Notes: a model not told the origin generated them from the letters alone. Positions 1-8,370 are shown, counted from the first letter of the stretch. The stretch: 45,622 nucleotides of DNA from Mycobacterium parascrofulaceum ATCC BAA-614 (GCF_000164135.1 NZ_GG770553.1:295785-341406); one strand, 5' to 3'. A program made the numbers and translations.

Positions 1-217
1 GCAGGCCCGCGGTGGCGCCCACGACCGCGACGGCCAGCACCGTGGTCAGTGGCAGCAGCGCCACTACCGTGGCGGCCGCGGCACCGGCGGCAAGCCAACC
101 CGGGACGCGTTGCCGCCGCCTGTTCGCCGGCCGCGGCGCGAGCCGGCGCCGCGGTGACGGCGGGAGGACGATCAGCGCCAGCGCCAACAGCAGGGCGCCG
201 GCCGTCAGGCCGTTCAT
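1..217 (-). CDS. TadB-like pilus assembly membrane protein, 5' part only
   Basis: The N-terminal 72 codons of a gene that runs off the left edge. The ATG at 217 overlaps the TGA of the upstream ATPase gene as ATGA, which indicates translational coupling. The visible protein has a first hydrophobic segment (about residues 4-18), a basic Pro/Arg-rich loop and a second hydrophobic segment (about residues 44-70). This fits the inner-membrane platform protein TadB/TadC of type II-like secretion and Flp pilus systems, and matches the position of Rv3658c. Family assignment rests mainly on synteny and the membrane profile, because the conserved domain lies outside the window. Confidence 0.7.
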   Translation of the reverse strand, partial: MNGLTAGALLLALALIVLPPSPRRRLAPRPANRRRQRVPGWLAAGAAAATVVALLPLTTVLAVAVVGATAGL

Positions 218-1374
218 GCCGGCATCCGGTCCTGCAGCAGGCGGCGCAGCAGCCCGGCGTCGTCGGTCGCGCCCCCGTCGGCGCGCCACACTGTGACCGC
301 CCGAACCCGCCCCTCGACCTGGCGCAGCACGGCGATTTCGTCGAGCCGGCGCCGCCCCGCGCGATCCCGGGCGACGTGCAGCAGCACCCGGACCGCCGCG
401 GCGAGCTGGCTGTGCAGGGCCGCGCGGTCGAGACCGCCCAGCGCGCCCAGCGCCTCCAGCCGTGCGGGGACCTCGGCCGGGCTGTTCGCGTGCACCGTGC
501 CCGCTCCCCCGTCGTGGCCCGTGTTCAGCGCCGCCAGCAGATCCACCACCTCGGCTCCCCGCACCTCGCCGACGACGATGCGGTCGGGCCGCATCCGCAG
601 GGCCTGACGTACGAGTTGGCGTACCGCAACCTCGCCGACGCCTTCGACGTTGGCGCACCGCGCGACCAGCTTGACGAAGTGCGGATGCCGGGGGGCCAGC
701 TCGGCGGCGTCCTCGACGCACACGATCCGTTCGGTCGGCGCCACGGCCCCGAGCAGGGCCGCGAGCAGGGTGGTCTTGCCCGCCCCCGTTCCGCCGCACA
801 CCAGGAACGCCAGCCGGGCCGCGACGATGTCGGCGACCAGGGCGGCGGCCTCGGGGGCGACGGCGCCCGAGGCGATCAGGGCCGCCAGGTCCTGGGCGGC
901 CGGGCGCAGCACCCGCAGCGACAGGCAGGTGCCCGCGGCCGCCACCGGCGGCAGCACCGCGTGCAAGCGCACCGCGAACCCGGTGCCGACACCGGCCAGC
1001 TGGCCGTCCACCCACGGCTGCGCGTCGTCCAGGCGCCGGCCGGCGGCCAGCGCCAGCCGCTGCGCCAGGCGCCGCACCGCCGGCTCGTCGGCGAACCGAA
1101 CCTGGGTGCGCCGCAGACCGTTCCCGTCGTCGACCCACACCGCGTCGGGCGCGGTGACCAGCACGTCGGTGGTGCCGTCCGCGCACAACAACGGCTCGAG
1201 GATGCCGGCGCCGGTCAGTTCGCTCTGCAGCACCCGCAGATTCGCCAGCACCTCGGTGTCACCGAGCATCCCGCCGGACTCGGCCCGGATCGCGGCGGCC
1301 ACGACATTCGGACCCAGCGGGGCGGACTCGGCAGCGAGCCGCTCGCGCACCCGGTCGATCAGCGACCCACTCAC
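214..1374 (-). CDS. TadA/CpaF-type secretion ATPase (Rv3659c-like)
   Basis: A 386-residue cytoplasmic ATPase of the type II/IV secretion superfamily that would power Flp (Tad) pilus assembly. Visible motifs are Walker [12 protein letters not shown], a Walker B region ending [12 protein letters not shown], and the His box [13 protein letters not shown]. The N-terminal region (about residues 1-110) matches the CpaF N-domain. The start chosen is a GTG whose GTGA overlaps the stop of the upstream ssd-like gene. Reading further upstream in this frame would overlap most of ssd and gives Arg/Gly-rich non-protein-like sequence. Neighbours ssd-tadA-tadB match M. tuberculosis Rv3660c-Rv3658c. All catalytic motifs are intact. 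Confidence 0.9.
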   Translation of the reverse strand: MSGSLIDRVRERLAAESAPLGPNVVAAAIRAESGGMLGDTEVLANLRVLQSELTGAGILEPLLCADGTTDVLVTAPDAVWVDDGNGLRRTQVRFADEPAVRRLAQRLALAAGRRLDDAQPWVDGQLAGVGTGFAVRLHAVLPPVAAAGTCLSLRVLRPAAQDLAALIASGAVAPEAAALVADIVAARLAFLVCGGTGAGKTTLLAALLGAVAPTERIVCVEDAAELAPRHPHFVKLVARCANVEGVGEVAVRQLVRQALRMRPDRIVVGEVRGAEVVDLLAALNTGHDGGAGTVHANSPAEVPARLEALGALGGLDRAALHSQLAAAVRVLLHVARDRAGRRRLDEIAVLRQVEGRVRAVTVWRADGGATDDAGLLRRLLQDRMPA

Positions 1375-2465
1375 GCGGCCCCGCCGTTTCGCGCCGGCCC
1401 GCGCGCCATCACGGCGAGCACCTGGCGGGCCGCCGCCGCGAGCGCCGACCGTCGTCCCGGCCGCAGGCCGCCGCGCTCCAGCTGCTCCGCGACGCGCGGC
1501 TCCGCCTTCATCGACGCCAGCAAGGGCAGCCCGGTGATGTCGGCGATCTCGGCCGCCCGCAACCCGCCCGGAGACGGGCCGCGCACCACCAACCCGACGT
1601 TCGGGTTGACGCCGGCCAGCACCGGGGCCAGCGCACCCGTCGCCGCGCAGGCGGGCACGTCGCAGCGGCTGACCACGACGACGAGGTCGGCGGCGTCCAG
1701 CGCCGCCTGCGCCGCGCCGGTGAGGCGGCGCGGCAGGTCGCAGACGACCGTGACCGCGCCGCGCCGACCGGCGTCGACGATGGCGTGCACCGGCCCGGCC
1801 GCCGGCTCGTATCCGCGCCGGGTGCCCGACAGCGCGCTCACTCCCCGGTGCCGCGGTAACGCCGCACGCACGGCCGGCCAGTCGAGCCGGCCACCCTGCA
1901 GCGCCAGGTCGGGCCAGCGCAGCCCCGGCGCGTCCTCGGCGCCCAGCAGGAGATCGAGCCCGCCGCCCCAGGGGTCGAGGTCGACCAACAACGCGTCGTC
2001 GGCGGCCTGCGCCAGGGCGACGGCCAGTGCCGACGCGCCCGCCCCGCCACACCCGCCGATGACGGCGACGACGTCGCCGCGCGCCCCGTCGCCGCGCGAC
2101 GATTCGGCGGCCTCGGCGAGCGCACGCACCAGGTCACGCTCCCGCTCGGGCAGCCGCAGCACGTGCGCCGCGCCGACCGCGACGGCCGCCGCCCAGGTGG
2201 CGGTGGCCGGGTCGGTTGGCGTCAGCACGCTCACGTGGGTGCGGCGCGGCAGTCCGCCCCGGGCGCACCGGTCGGCCGAAGCCTCGTCCAGCACCACGGC
2301 CGCGGCGGCCGACCACGTCTTGCGGCTCGGGGCGCCGCCGGCATGGACGACCCGGACGCCCACCGCCGCGGCCACGCGATCCAACTCCCGGCGCAATTCC
2401 GGGTCCGCCAAGACCGCCAACACGCCCGCGGACGCCACCGGCTCGGTGCGCGAGGTGCTTGTCAC
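1371..2465 (-). CDS. Ssd/CpaE-like MinD-family protein (Rv3660c-like)
   Basis: A 364-residue protein of the septum-site-determining/CpaE type: an N-terminal response-regulator-like region (residues about 15-110) and a C-terminal ParA/MinD-like domain. The nucleotide loop reads GGCGGAGASALA and lacks the signature lysine of the deviant Walker A motif (KGGxGKT/S), while LLVDLDPWGGGLD (switch/Walker A prime region) is kept. In M. tuberculosis the equivalent Rv3660c is reported as a septum-site regulator; in other bacteria CpaE places Tad pilus machinery. The GTG start at 2465 begins VTSTSRTEP. It heads the tad gene run, overlapping tadA by 4 bp. Confidence 0.82.
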   Translation of the reverse strand: MTSTSRTEPVASAGVLAVLADPELRRELDRVAAAVGVRVVHAGGAPSRKTWSAAAAVVLDEASADRCARGGLPRRTHVSVLTPTDPATATWAAAVAVGAAHVLRLPERERDLVRALAEAAESSRGDGARGDVVAVIGGCGGAGASALAVALAQAADDALLVDLDPWGGGLDLLLGAEDAPGLRWPDLALQGGRLDWPAVRAALPRHRGVSALSGTRRGYEPAAGPVHAIVDAGRRGAVTVVCDLPRRLTGAAQAALDAADLVVVVSRCDVPACAATGALAPVLAGVNPNVGLVVRGPSPGGLRAAEIADITGLPLLASMKAEPRVAEQLERGGLRPGRRSALAAAARQVLAVMARGPARNGGAA

Positions 2466-2642
2466 GCGCCCACTCTGCGGCGGCGCGATATTGGACACCA
2501 GTCCCAAACGCCGGATCTGTGGATAGAGACGCGAGTGTGCACAAAGAGGTTGGTCGGCCCTCTGCCGGCGCACGCGGGAGGACACGTCCGCAACCACTTG
2601 GGCGATCGCGTTGGGCGTTCCGTACACGCGGAAAAGACCGGA

Positions 2643-2740
2643 GAAAAGGGACGACCCCCGCCAGGGGGGGAGGAGGCGAGGGTCGTCGTGTATCAGCCCC
2701 GGGGGGTCGGGCTGATACACCCTCGGCTCAGGCCGAGTAA
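2643..2740 (-). ncRNA. 6C RNA (B11-type small RNA)
   Basis: Read on the minus strand, three stem-loops follow each other. The first is CTCGGC/GCCGAG (2737-2722). The second is a perfect 12-bp stem GTGTATCAGCCC/GGGCTGATACAC (2720-2688) with a loop holding six C. The third is GACGACCC/GGGTCGTC with an inner CGCC/GGCG (2687-2650) and a loop holding seven C. A CCCTTTTCTC tail follows, so the third hairpin doubles as an intrinsic terminator. A TATAGT -10 box at 2751-2746 gives a start near 2740 and a length of about 98 nt. Paired hairpins with runs of six C are the defining trait of the actinobacterial 6C RNA family, and M. tuberculosis B11 sits in the same Rv3660c-Rv3661 gap. The loops are thought to bind G-rich target mRNAs. 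Confidence 0.93.
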
Positions 2741-2745
2741 TGCTT

Positions 2746-2751
2746 ACTATA
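2746..2751 (-). promoter_or_regulatory. -10 box of the 6C RNA promoter
   Basis: TATAGT on the minus strand, one mismatch from TATAAT, with a start expected six or seven bases downstream at the base of the first 6C hairpin. A weak TTGCGT -35-like element lies 19 bases upstream. Confidence 0.7.
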
Positions 2752-2892
2752 CACATGACAAGCCGCGGTAACGCAATAGCTCTTTCTATGAAAGAACAGG
2801 TTGAGCCGCAAAAACATTGGCGTTACCGGTGGTCCCAAGTAGCTGAGCGGCCCATTCGGGCCCGGAACCGCAGCCCCGCCGGACGGGCGACC

Positions 2893-2898
2893 TATGCT
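2893..2898 (+). promoter_or_regulatory. -10 box of a leaderless promoter for the HAD phosphatase gene
   Basis: TATGCT ends exactly six bases before the GTG start at 2905, placing the predicted transcription start on or next to the start codon. No Shine-Dalgarno sequence lies between them, as expected for a leaderless mRNA. Confidence 0.65.
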
Positions 2899-2904
2899 GG
2901 GTCG

Positions 2905-3750
2905 GTGACCGTCTTCGACCCGGGCGCGGAACAGCACACGGCGGCAACCACCGCGGCCCGGGCCCGCACCGCGGCCTTCTTCGACCTGGACAAGACGATC
3001 ATCGCCAAGTCCAGCACGCTGGCGTTCAGCAAACCGTTTTTCAACCAGGGACTGCTGAACCGCCGCGCGGTGCTCAAGTCGAGCTACGCCCAGTTCATCT
3101 ATCTGCTCTCCGGTGCCGATCATGACCAGATGGACCGGATGCGCATTCACATGACGAACATGGTCGCCGGTTGGGACGTGGAACAGGTCAAGTCCATCGT
3201 CAACGAAACGCTGCACGAGATCGTGACCCCGCTGGTGTTCGCCGAGGCCGCGGATCTGATCGCCGCCCACAAGTTGTGCGGGCGGGACGTGGTCGTGGTC
3301 TCGGCCTCCGGCGAGGAGATCGTGGCGCCGATCGCCCGGGCGCTCGGCGCCACCCATGCGATGGCGACCCGCATGGTCGTGGAGGACGGGCGGTACACCG
3401 GCGAGATCGCGTTCTACTGCTACGGCGAGGGCAAGGTCCAGGCGATCCGCGAGCTCGCCGCCCGTGAGGGCTACCCGCTGGAGCATTGCTACGCCTACTC
3501 CGACTCGATCACCGATTTGCCGATGCTCGAATCCGTCGGCCATCCCAGCGTCGTCAACCCCGACCGCGGATTGCGGCGGGAAGCCGTCGAACGCGGTTGG
3601 CCGGTGCTGTCGTTCTCCCGGCCGGTGTCGCTGCGCGACCGCATCCCGGCGCCCTCGGGGGCCGCGATCGCGACGACCGCCGCCGTGGGCGTCAGTGCGT
3701 TGGCGGCCGGCGCCGTCACCTATTCGCTGTTGCGCCGCTTCGCGTTCTAG
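2905..3750 (+). CDS. HAD-superfamily phosphatase, SerB-like (Rv3661-like)
   Basis: A 281-residue HAD hydrolase of the HAD-IB class. Motif I is FFDLDKTII (nucleophile and acid aspartates, residues about 27-29). Motif II is VVVVSASGEE, and the metal-binding motif IV is YSDSITDLPMLE. A C-terminal hydrophobic segment (SALAAGAVTYSLL) precedes a basic tail and suggests a membrane anchor. The protein is very close to M. tuberculosis Rv3661, annotated as a phosphatase of unknown substrate. The GTG at 2905 was chosen because the leaderless-type -10 box TATGCT sits six bases upstream and the M. tuberculosis protein has a similar length; upstream codons in frame are not protein-like. Confidence 0.88.
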   Translation: MTVFDPGAEQHTAATTAARARTAAFFDLDKTIIAKSSTLAFSKPFFNQGLLNRRAVLKSSYAQFIYLLSGADHDQMDRMRIHMTNMVAGWDVEQVKSIVNETLHEIVTPLVFAEAADLIAAHKLCGRDVVVVSASGEEIVAPIARALGATHAMATRMVVEDGRYTGEIAFYCYGEGKVQAIRELAAREGYPLEHCYAYSDSITDLPMLESVGHPSVVNPDRGLRREAVERGWPVLSFSRPVSLRDRIPAPSGAAIATTAAVGVSALAAGAVTYSLLRRFAF

Positions 3751-3784
3751 CCTCCGGCAGCAAACGCCATGGCGCGGACCTTCG

Positions 3785-3801
3785 CAATTTTCGCAAAATT
3801 G
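3785..3801 (+). terminator. AT-rich hairpin behind the HAD phosphatase gene
   Basis: CAATTTT and AAAATTG form a perfect 7-bp stem around CGC, 35 bases after the stop codon. It is conspicuous in GC-rich DNA. No T-run follows, so a terminator role is only a suggestion; it could instead belong to the promoter region of the RNA that follows. Confidence 0.35.
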
Positions 3802-3834
3802 GGCCTTGCTGCGCTAAGGGTCTAGTAGTACAAA

Positions 3835-4140
3835 GGAACCACGGAAGCCCGGTGAGGCCTAGGTCGATCCGGAAGAGAAGGTTCGATCTCCCGATCCGGG
3901 CGCCCAGCACGGTGCTCGGCACCCACGCGGAGTCATAGCCGCGATAATGGCAGAAGTGTTGCGGGCCTGCGTAATTGCGATATGTGGACGGTGTCGACGA
4001 CCCTTTGGGTGGGGTTGCAACCGGAAGCATCGCAAGATCGCCGAGGCCAACCCACGCAGCCCCGAAATGCACGCATGGTAACCGAGTTCCGTGCTAGCGG
4101 GCGGCGGACCGAATTCTTCGGGACGTCGCCCGCTTTGCAT
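3835..4140 (+). ncRNA. Ms1/MTS2823-type RNA polymerase-binding small RNA (candidate)
   Basis: The 429-bp gap between the HAD phosphatase and the Fic-like gene holds no credible ORF. M. tuberculosis expresses the abundant RNA of about 300 nt, MTS2823, at this gene position, and M. smegmatis Ms1, its homologue, binds core RNA polymerase. Visible here are a TAGTAG/TAGTAC -10-like stretch (3823-3831), then CACGGAA (3840-3846) complementary to TTCCGTG (4087-4093), which would close a long rod-like RNA. Directly after comes a strong hairpin GCGGGCG/CGCCCGC (4097-4133) ending in CTTTGCATT. The implied length is about 300 nt. Internal self-complementary stretches (GGTTGCAACC, GATCCGG arms) add structure. 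Exact ends are inferred; a covariance-model search would decide. Confidence 0.65.
4097..4133 (+). terminator. Terminator hairpin ending the Ms1-like RNA
   Basis: An outer 7-bp stem GCGGGCG/CGCCCGC encloses a second stem CCGAA/TTCGG around TTC, followed by TTTGCATTG. It lies between convergent transcription units and may serve both strands. A tandem GCATTGTCT repeat follows at about 4136-4156. Confidence 0.55.
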
Positions 4141-4179
4141 TGTCTTGCATTGTCTGAGGGCGTTTTTCGCCGCCGCCAG

Positions 4180-4938
4180 CTACCGACTGGACAGTGAATC
4201 GGCGATCGTCAACGCCTCCTGCGCGCCGGCCCGGATCGCTCGGCAGCACAGCACCAGCCAGGCCCCCACCCCCTCCGGGCTGCCGTTCGCGAAGCCCTGC
4301 GCGGCGTCGCGATAGTCCGCGGGCTGGCGCATCCAACTCACCTCGGGCACACCCAATCCGTGTGGATCCAGCCCGCTGGCGATGGTCACCAACCGCGACA
4401 CCGCGCGGGCCACCACGCCGTCCGCGCTGCCGAAGGGCCGCAGCGTCAGCAGTTCGCCGTGGGCGACCGCGGCGACCACCGGGGCCGGGGCCCGCGTGCC
4501 GCCGCTCACCAACTCCGCGAGCAGCTCCAGCCGCGGCCCGACGCCGGCGTCGGCGCGGGGCCGGCCCAGCCGGTCCTCCTCGACCTGGTCGGCCGCCGCC
4601 AGCATGTGCAGCCGGGCGAGCGCCTGCAGCGGTGCCCGCCGCCAGATCCCGACCAGGGGCCCCTCCCCACCTTCGAGCGCCTGGGCCACGCGCAGCGCCC
4701 CGCCGAACACCGGATCGCTGACGGCCGCCGCGTCGGCGAGGTCCTCCAGCCGCACGGGACCGCCGTCGAGCACCGACGAGGCGCGCGCCGCCCGCAAGGC
4801 CGCTTCGGCGGCGGTCACCGGCCAGCCGCGCAGGTTCGCCCGGTGGCGATGCGCGCGGCCCAGAGCCTCGCGGGCCCGGTCGCTGGCCTCGGCGACGCCC
4901 GGCAACTCCAGCAGCGGGGCCAGTGGATCGGCGGTCAC
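4180..4938 (-). CDS. Degenerate Fic-fold protein (Rv3662c-like)
   Basis: A 252-residue protein, last gene of the dpp run, 11 bases after dppD. The region AHGELLTLRPFGSADGVVAR (about 159-178) lines up with the Fic signature helix (HPFxxGNGRxxR) but has Arg for the catalytic His and lacks the Asn-Gly-Arg core. Earlier, SSVLDG (54-59) resembles the class II inhibitory motif (S/T)xxxE/D-G/N. The simplest reading is a Fic-type fold that has lost AMP-transferase activity. M. tuberculosis Rv3662c holds the same place and is annotated as conserved hypothetical. The start is GTG. What it binds cannot be told from sequence. Confidence 0.72.
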   Translation of the reverse strand: MTADPLAPLLELPGVAEASDRAREALGRAHRHRANLRGWPVTAAEAALRAARASSVLDGGPVRLEDLADAAAVSDPVFGGALRVAQALEGGEGPLVGIWRRAPLQALARLHMLAAADQVEEDRLGRPRADAGVGPRLELLAELVSGGTRAPAPVVAAVAHGELLTLRPFGSADGVVARAVSRLVTIASGLDPHGLGVPEVSWMRQPADYRDAAQGFANGSPEGVGAWLVLCCRAIRAGAQEALTIADSLSSR

Positions 4939-4949
4939 AGGGTGCCAAC

Positions 4950-6578
4950 CTATCCCGGCGGCGCCGGGGCCCGCGGGATGGCCTCCAGCAGCCGGCGGGT
5001 GTACTCGTGCCGGGGCCGGGTGAACAGCTCCTCCGTGGGGGCCTGCTCCACCACCCGGCCGGCGCGCATCACCAGGACCTCGTCGGCGACCTGCCGGATC
5101 ACCGCCAGGTCATGGCTGATGAACAGGTAGGCCAGCCCCAGTTCGGCCTGCAGGCGGGCCAGCAACTCGAGGATCTGGGACTGCACCAGGACGTCGAGGG
5201 CCGAGACCGCCTCGTCGCAGACGAGCACCTCGGGCCGCAGCGCCAGGGCCCGCGCGATCGCCACCCGCTGGCGTTGGCCACCGGACAGCTCGCGGGGCAG
5301 CCGCCCCAATATCGACGACGGCAGCGCCACCTGGTCGACGAGCTCGCGTACCGCCCGCTCGCGCTCCCCGCGGTCACCGACGCGGTGGATGCGCAGCGGT
5401 TCCTCGACGGCGCGAAACACCGTGTACCTGGGATCCAGGCTGCCGTAGGGGTTTTGGAAGACCGGCTGCACCCGCCGCCGGAAGGCCAATTGCCGCTCGG
5501 CGCTCAGGGCGGCGTCGACCCGGGTGCCGTCGAAGACGACCGTGCCGGAGCTGGGCGCCAGGAGACCGAGCACCATGTGCGCCAGCGTGGACTTGCCCGA
5601 ACCGGACTCGCCGGCGATCGCCAGCGTGCCGGCGCGCCGCAGCCGGAACGAAACCCCGTCCACGGCGCGGAAATCGGCCCGCCTCCCCCGCCACCACCCG
5701 GGCGACCCACCCGACTCGCGGTAGGTCTTGGTCAGTCCCGAGGCGACCAGGATGTCGTCGGACGCGCGGCGCTCCGCCGGCCGCGGCCGGGGCGGGCGGT
5801 GCACCGCCAGCGACGGCGCGGCGGCCACCAACCGGCGGGTGTATTCGTGTTGCGGGTCGGCCAGGATCGAGCGCGCCGCACCGGATTCCACCACGACCCC
5901 CTCGCGCATCACGACCACGGACTCGGCGCGCTCGGCGGCCAGCGCCAGGTCGTGGGTGATCAGCAGCAGGGCGGTGCCGAGTTCCGCGGTGAGCCCCTGC
6001 AGGTGATCGAGCACCTGCCGCTGCACGGTGACGTCCAGGGCGGACGTCGGCTCGTCGGCGATCAGCAGTCGCGGCCGGCCGGCCAACCCGATCGCGATCA
6101 ACGCCCGCTGGCACATGCCGCCGGACAGTTGGTGGGGGTAGCGGCCCGCCTGCTTGGTCGGGTCCGGCATGCCGGCCTGGGCGAGCAGCTCCACCGCGCG
6201 CCGTCGCGTATGACGGTCGGAGGTGTTGGCCCGCAGCGCTTCCGCGACCTGGAAGCCGACCTTCCACACGGGGTTGAGGTTGGTCATCGGGTCCTGGGGG
6301 ATGTAACCGATCTCGCGGCCCCGGATCGAGCGCAGCGTGCGGCGGTCGGCCCCGGCGATGTCGGCCCCGTCGAAGACGATGCGCCCGCCGGTGATCCGGC
6401 CGCCGGGCGCCAGCAGCCCGAGGATCGCGGCCGCGGTGGTGGATTTCCCCGAGCCCGACTCGCCCACCACCGCGACCGTATGGCCGGGCAGGACGCTCAG
6501 ATCGACGGCGCGGACGGCCGGGTGAGCGCCGAAGCGAACCTCGAGGCGCTCGACGGCCAGCAGTGGTCTGTCGGTCAC
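4950..6578 (-). CDS. dppD: Dipeptide ABC transporter ATP-binding protein (two fused ATPases)
   Basis: A 542-residue protein with two complete ABC ATPase halves, corresponding to DppD and DppF joined in one chain. Each half has Walker A GESGSGKST, a signature (LSGGMCQRA in the first, LSGGQRQRV in the second), a Walker B (LLIADEPTSALD, VLVCDEAVSALD) and an H-loop (ITHDLA, ISHDLA). It energises uptake of peptides by DppABC; in M. tuberculosis this system has been linked to peptide and haem import. The GTG start at 6578 overlaps the dppC stop by 4 bp (GTGA). Confidence 0.95.
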   Translation of the reverse strand: MTDRPLLAVERLEVRFGAHPAVRAVDLSVLPGHTVAVVGESGSGKSTTAAAILGLLAPGGRITGGRIVFDGADIAGADRRTLRSIRGREIGYIPQDPMTNLNPVWKVGFQVAEALRANTSDRHTRRRAVELLAQAGMPDPTKQAGRYPHQLSGGMCQRALIAIGLAGRPRLLIADEPTSALDVTVQRQVLDHLQGLTAELGTALLLITHDLALAAERAESVVVMREGVVVESGAARSILADPQHEYTRRLVAAAPSLAVHRPPRPRPAERRASDDILVASGLTKTYRESGGSPGWWRGRRADFRAVDGVSFRLRRAGTLAIAGESGSGKSTLAHMVLGLLAPSSGTVVFDGTRVDAALSAERQLAFRRRVQPVFQNPYGSLDPRYTVFRAVEEPLRIHRVGDRGERERAVRELVDQVALPSSILGRLPRELSGGQRQRVAIARALALRPEVLVCDEAVSALDVLVQSQILELLARLQAELGLAYLFISHDLAVIRQVADEVLVMRAGRVVEQAPTEELFTRPRHEYTRRLLEAIPRAPAPPG

Positions 6579-7447
6579 GGCCGCCACACCCGGGACGCCG
6601 GATCCAGGGCGTCGCGCAACGCGTCGCCCATCATCATGAAGGCCAGCACCGTGGTCGCCAGCGCGCCGGCGGGATAGAACAGGATCGGCGACCCCGCCCG
6701 CAGCCGCGTCTGGGCGAGGTTGATGTCGCCGCCCCAGGACACCACCGACGGCGGCAGCCCGACGCCCAGATAGGACAGCGTGGCCTCGGTGACGATGAAG
6801 GCGCCCAGCGCGATGGTGGCCATCGCGATGACCGGCCCCAGGGCGTTGGGCAGCGCGTGCCGCAGCAGGATCTGAAAGCGGCTCAGCCCCAGGGCTTTCG
6901 CGGCCAGCACGTAATCGCTGCCGCGCACCGCGAGCACCGACCCCCGCGCGATGCGGGCCACCTGCGGCCAGCCGAACAGCGCGAGGACGGCGATCACGGT
7001 CCACACCGTGCGGTGGCGCATGACCTGCATCAGAACGATGGCGGCCAGCAGCAGCGGCAAGCCGAAGAACACGTCGCCGACCCGGGAGACCACCGCGTCG
7101 ATCCAGCCGCCGTAGAACCCGGCCAGCGCGCCGAGCGCGCCGCCGACGACGAACACCGCCAGGGCCGCCCCCACCCCGACGGTGACCGAGGCCCGCGCGC
7201 CGTAGACGGTGCGGGCGTAGACGTCGTGACCCTGCAGGTCGGTGCCGAACCAGTGGGCGCGCGACGGCGGCAGCAGGCTCTGAGCCGGGTCGGCGTAGGC
7301 GGGGTCGGCGGCGGTGAACAACGCGGGGAACAGCGCGACCGCGGCGATGAACAGGATCAGCAGGCCGGCGATGACGAACTTCGGGCGCGCGCGCAACCCG
7401 CGCCAGGTGTCGCGCCAGAAGCCACTGCGCCTCGACCGCTCAGCCAT
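6575..7447 (-). CDS. dppC: Dipeptide ABC transporter permease
   Basis: A 290-residue inner-membrane permease of the OppC/DppC family. An N-terminal cytoplasmic segment precedes the first membrane helix (about residues 25-47); five further hydrophobic segments follow. The EAA loop AAKALGLSRFQILLRHALPN contacts the ATPase. FGTDLQGHDVYARTVYGAR is the typical OppC periplasmic signature. The ATG start at 7447 lies inside the end of dppB (8-bp overlap) and the stop overlaps the dppD start, so dppB-C-D are tightly coupled. Confidence 0.95.
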   Translation of the reverse strand: MAERSRRSGFWRDTWRGLRARPKFVIAGLLILFIAAVALFPALFTAADPAYADPAQSLLPPSRAHWFGTDLQGHDVYARTVYGARASVTVGVGAALAVFVVGGALGALAGFYGGWIDAVVSRVGDVFFGLPLLLAAIVLMQVMRHRTVWTVIAVLALFGWPQVARIARGSVLAVRGSDYVLAAKALGLSRFQILLRHALPNALGPVIAMATIALGAFIVTEATLSYLGVGLPPSVVSWGGDINLAQTRLRAGSPILFYPAGALATTVLAFMMMGDALRDALDPASRVWRP

Positions 7448-8366
7448 ACCGGATCCTCGGGTCCAGCGCGGCGTACAGCAGGTCCACCGCCAGGTTCGTC
7501 ACCAGGTAGACCAGCACCAGCACCGTCACGATCGACACCACGGTCGGCGCCTCCTGGCGGGTGACGGCCTGGTACAGCACGCCGCCGACGCCGTGGATGT
7601 TGAAGATGCCTTCGGTCACGATGGCTCCGCCCATCAGCGCCCCCAGGTCGGCGCCCAGAAAGGTCACCACCGGGATCAGCGAATTGCGCAGGATGTGCAC
7701 CATCACCACCCGCGGCCGGGACAACCCCTTGGCGGTGGCGGTGCGGACGTGGTCGGCGTGCGCGTTGGCGGCGACCGCGGACCGGGTCAACCGCACCACG
7801 TAGGCGAACGACACCGAGCCCAGCACGATGCCGGGCAGCAGCAGGCGCCCGAACGTCGACCGCTCCCCCACCGTGACCGGCGCGATGCCCAACCGCACCC
7901 CGAAGACGAACTGGGCCAGAAACCCCAGGACGAAGATGGGGACCGCGATGATGACGAGCCCGGCGATCAGCACGCCCGCGTCGAAAAGCCCGCCGGTGCG
8001 CAGGCCGGCGATCACCCCGAAGCCGATGCCCAGCACGGCCTCGACGGCCAGGGCGATCAGCGCCAGCCGCAGCGTGACCGGAAAGGCGTGCGCCAGAACG
8101 TCACTCACCGGCAGCCCGGAGTAGGAACGGCCCAGGTCGCCGTGCAGGACGCCGCCGAGGTAGCGCAGGTACTGCACGACGAACGGGTCGTCGAGGTGGT
8201 AGCGGGCCCGCAGTTGCGCGGCGACCTCGGGCGTCAGCGGACGGTCCCCGGCCATCGCGGCCACCGGGTCCCCCGGCAACAGGAAGACCATGCCGTAGAT
8301 CAGCAGCGTGGCGCCGAGGAAAACGGGCACCATGACGGCGATCCGGCGCGCGATGTAGGAACCCAT
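7440..8366 (-). CDS. dppB: Dipeptide ABC transporter permease
   Basis: A 308-residue permease of the OppB/DppB family. It opens with the conserved IARRIAVMVPVFLGATLLIYGMVFLLPGDP-type helix (residues 5-32), has six hydrophobic segments, and carries the EAA loop TATAKGLSRPRVVMVHILRN. GDLGRSY in the first periplasmic loop is typical of the family. Its ATG lies 4 bp after the dppA stop. It pairs with DppC to form the membrane channel. Confidence 0.95.
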   Translation of the reverse strand: MGSYIARRIAVMVPVFLGATLLIYGMVFLLPGDPVAAMAGDRPLTPEVAAQLRARYHLDDPFVVQYLRYLGGVLHGDLGRSYSGLPVSDVLAHAFPVTLRLALIALAVEAVLGIGFGVIAGLRTGGLFDAGVLIAGLVIIAVPIFVLGFLAQFVFGVRLGIAPVTVGERSTFGRLLLPGIVLGSVSFAYVVRLTRSAVAANAHADHVRTATAKGLSRPRVVMVHILRNSLIPVVTFLGADLGALMGGAIVTEGIFNIHGVGGVLYQAVTRQEAPTVVSIVTVLVLVYLVTNLAVDLLYAALDPRIRYG

Positions 8367-8370
8367 CCCG

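Noticed and set aside
49..2526. Long plus-strand open frame opposite the tad and ssd genes
   Set aside because: Composition is Arg/Pro/Gly-rich with no motifs, while the minus strand encodes clear TadA and Ssd proteins; typical antisense frame in GC-rich DNA.
2740..2904. Upstream extension of the HAD phosphatase from an ATG at 2740
   Set aside because: The extra 55 codons are not conserved-looking and the -10 box at 2893 lies inside them; the GTG at 2905 fits better.
3860..3905. A T-arm-like GGTTCGATCTCC that might mark a further tRNA gene
   Set aside because: No matching acceptor or anticodon arms can be folded around it; it lies inside the proposed Ms1-like RNA.
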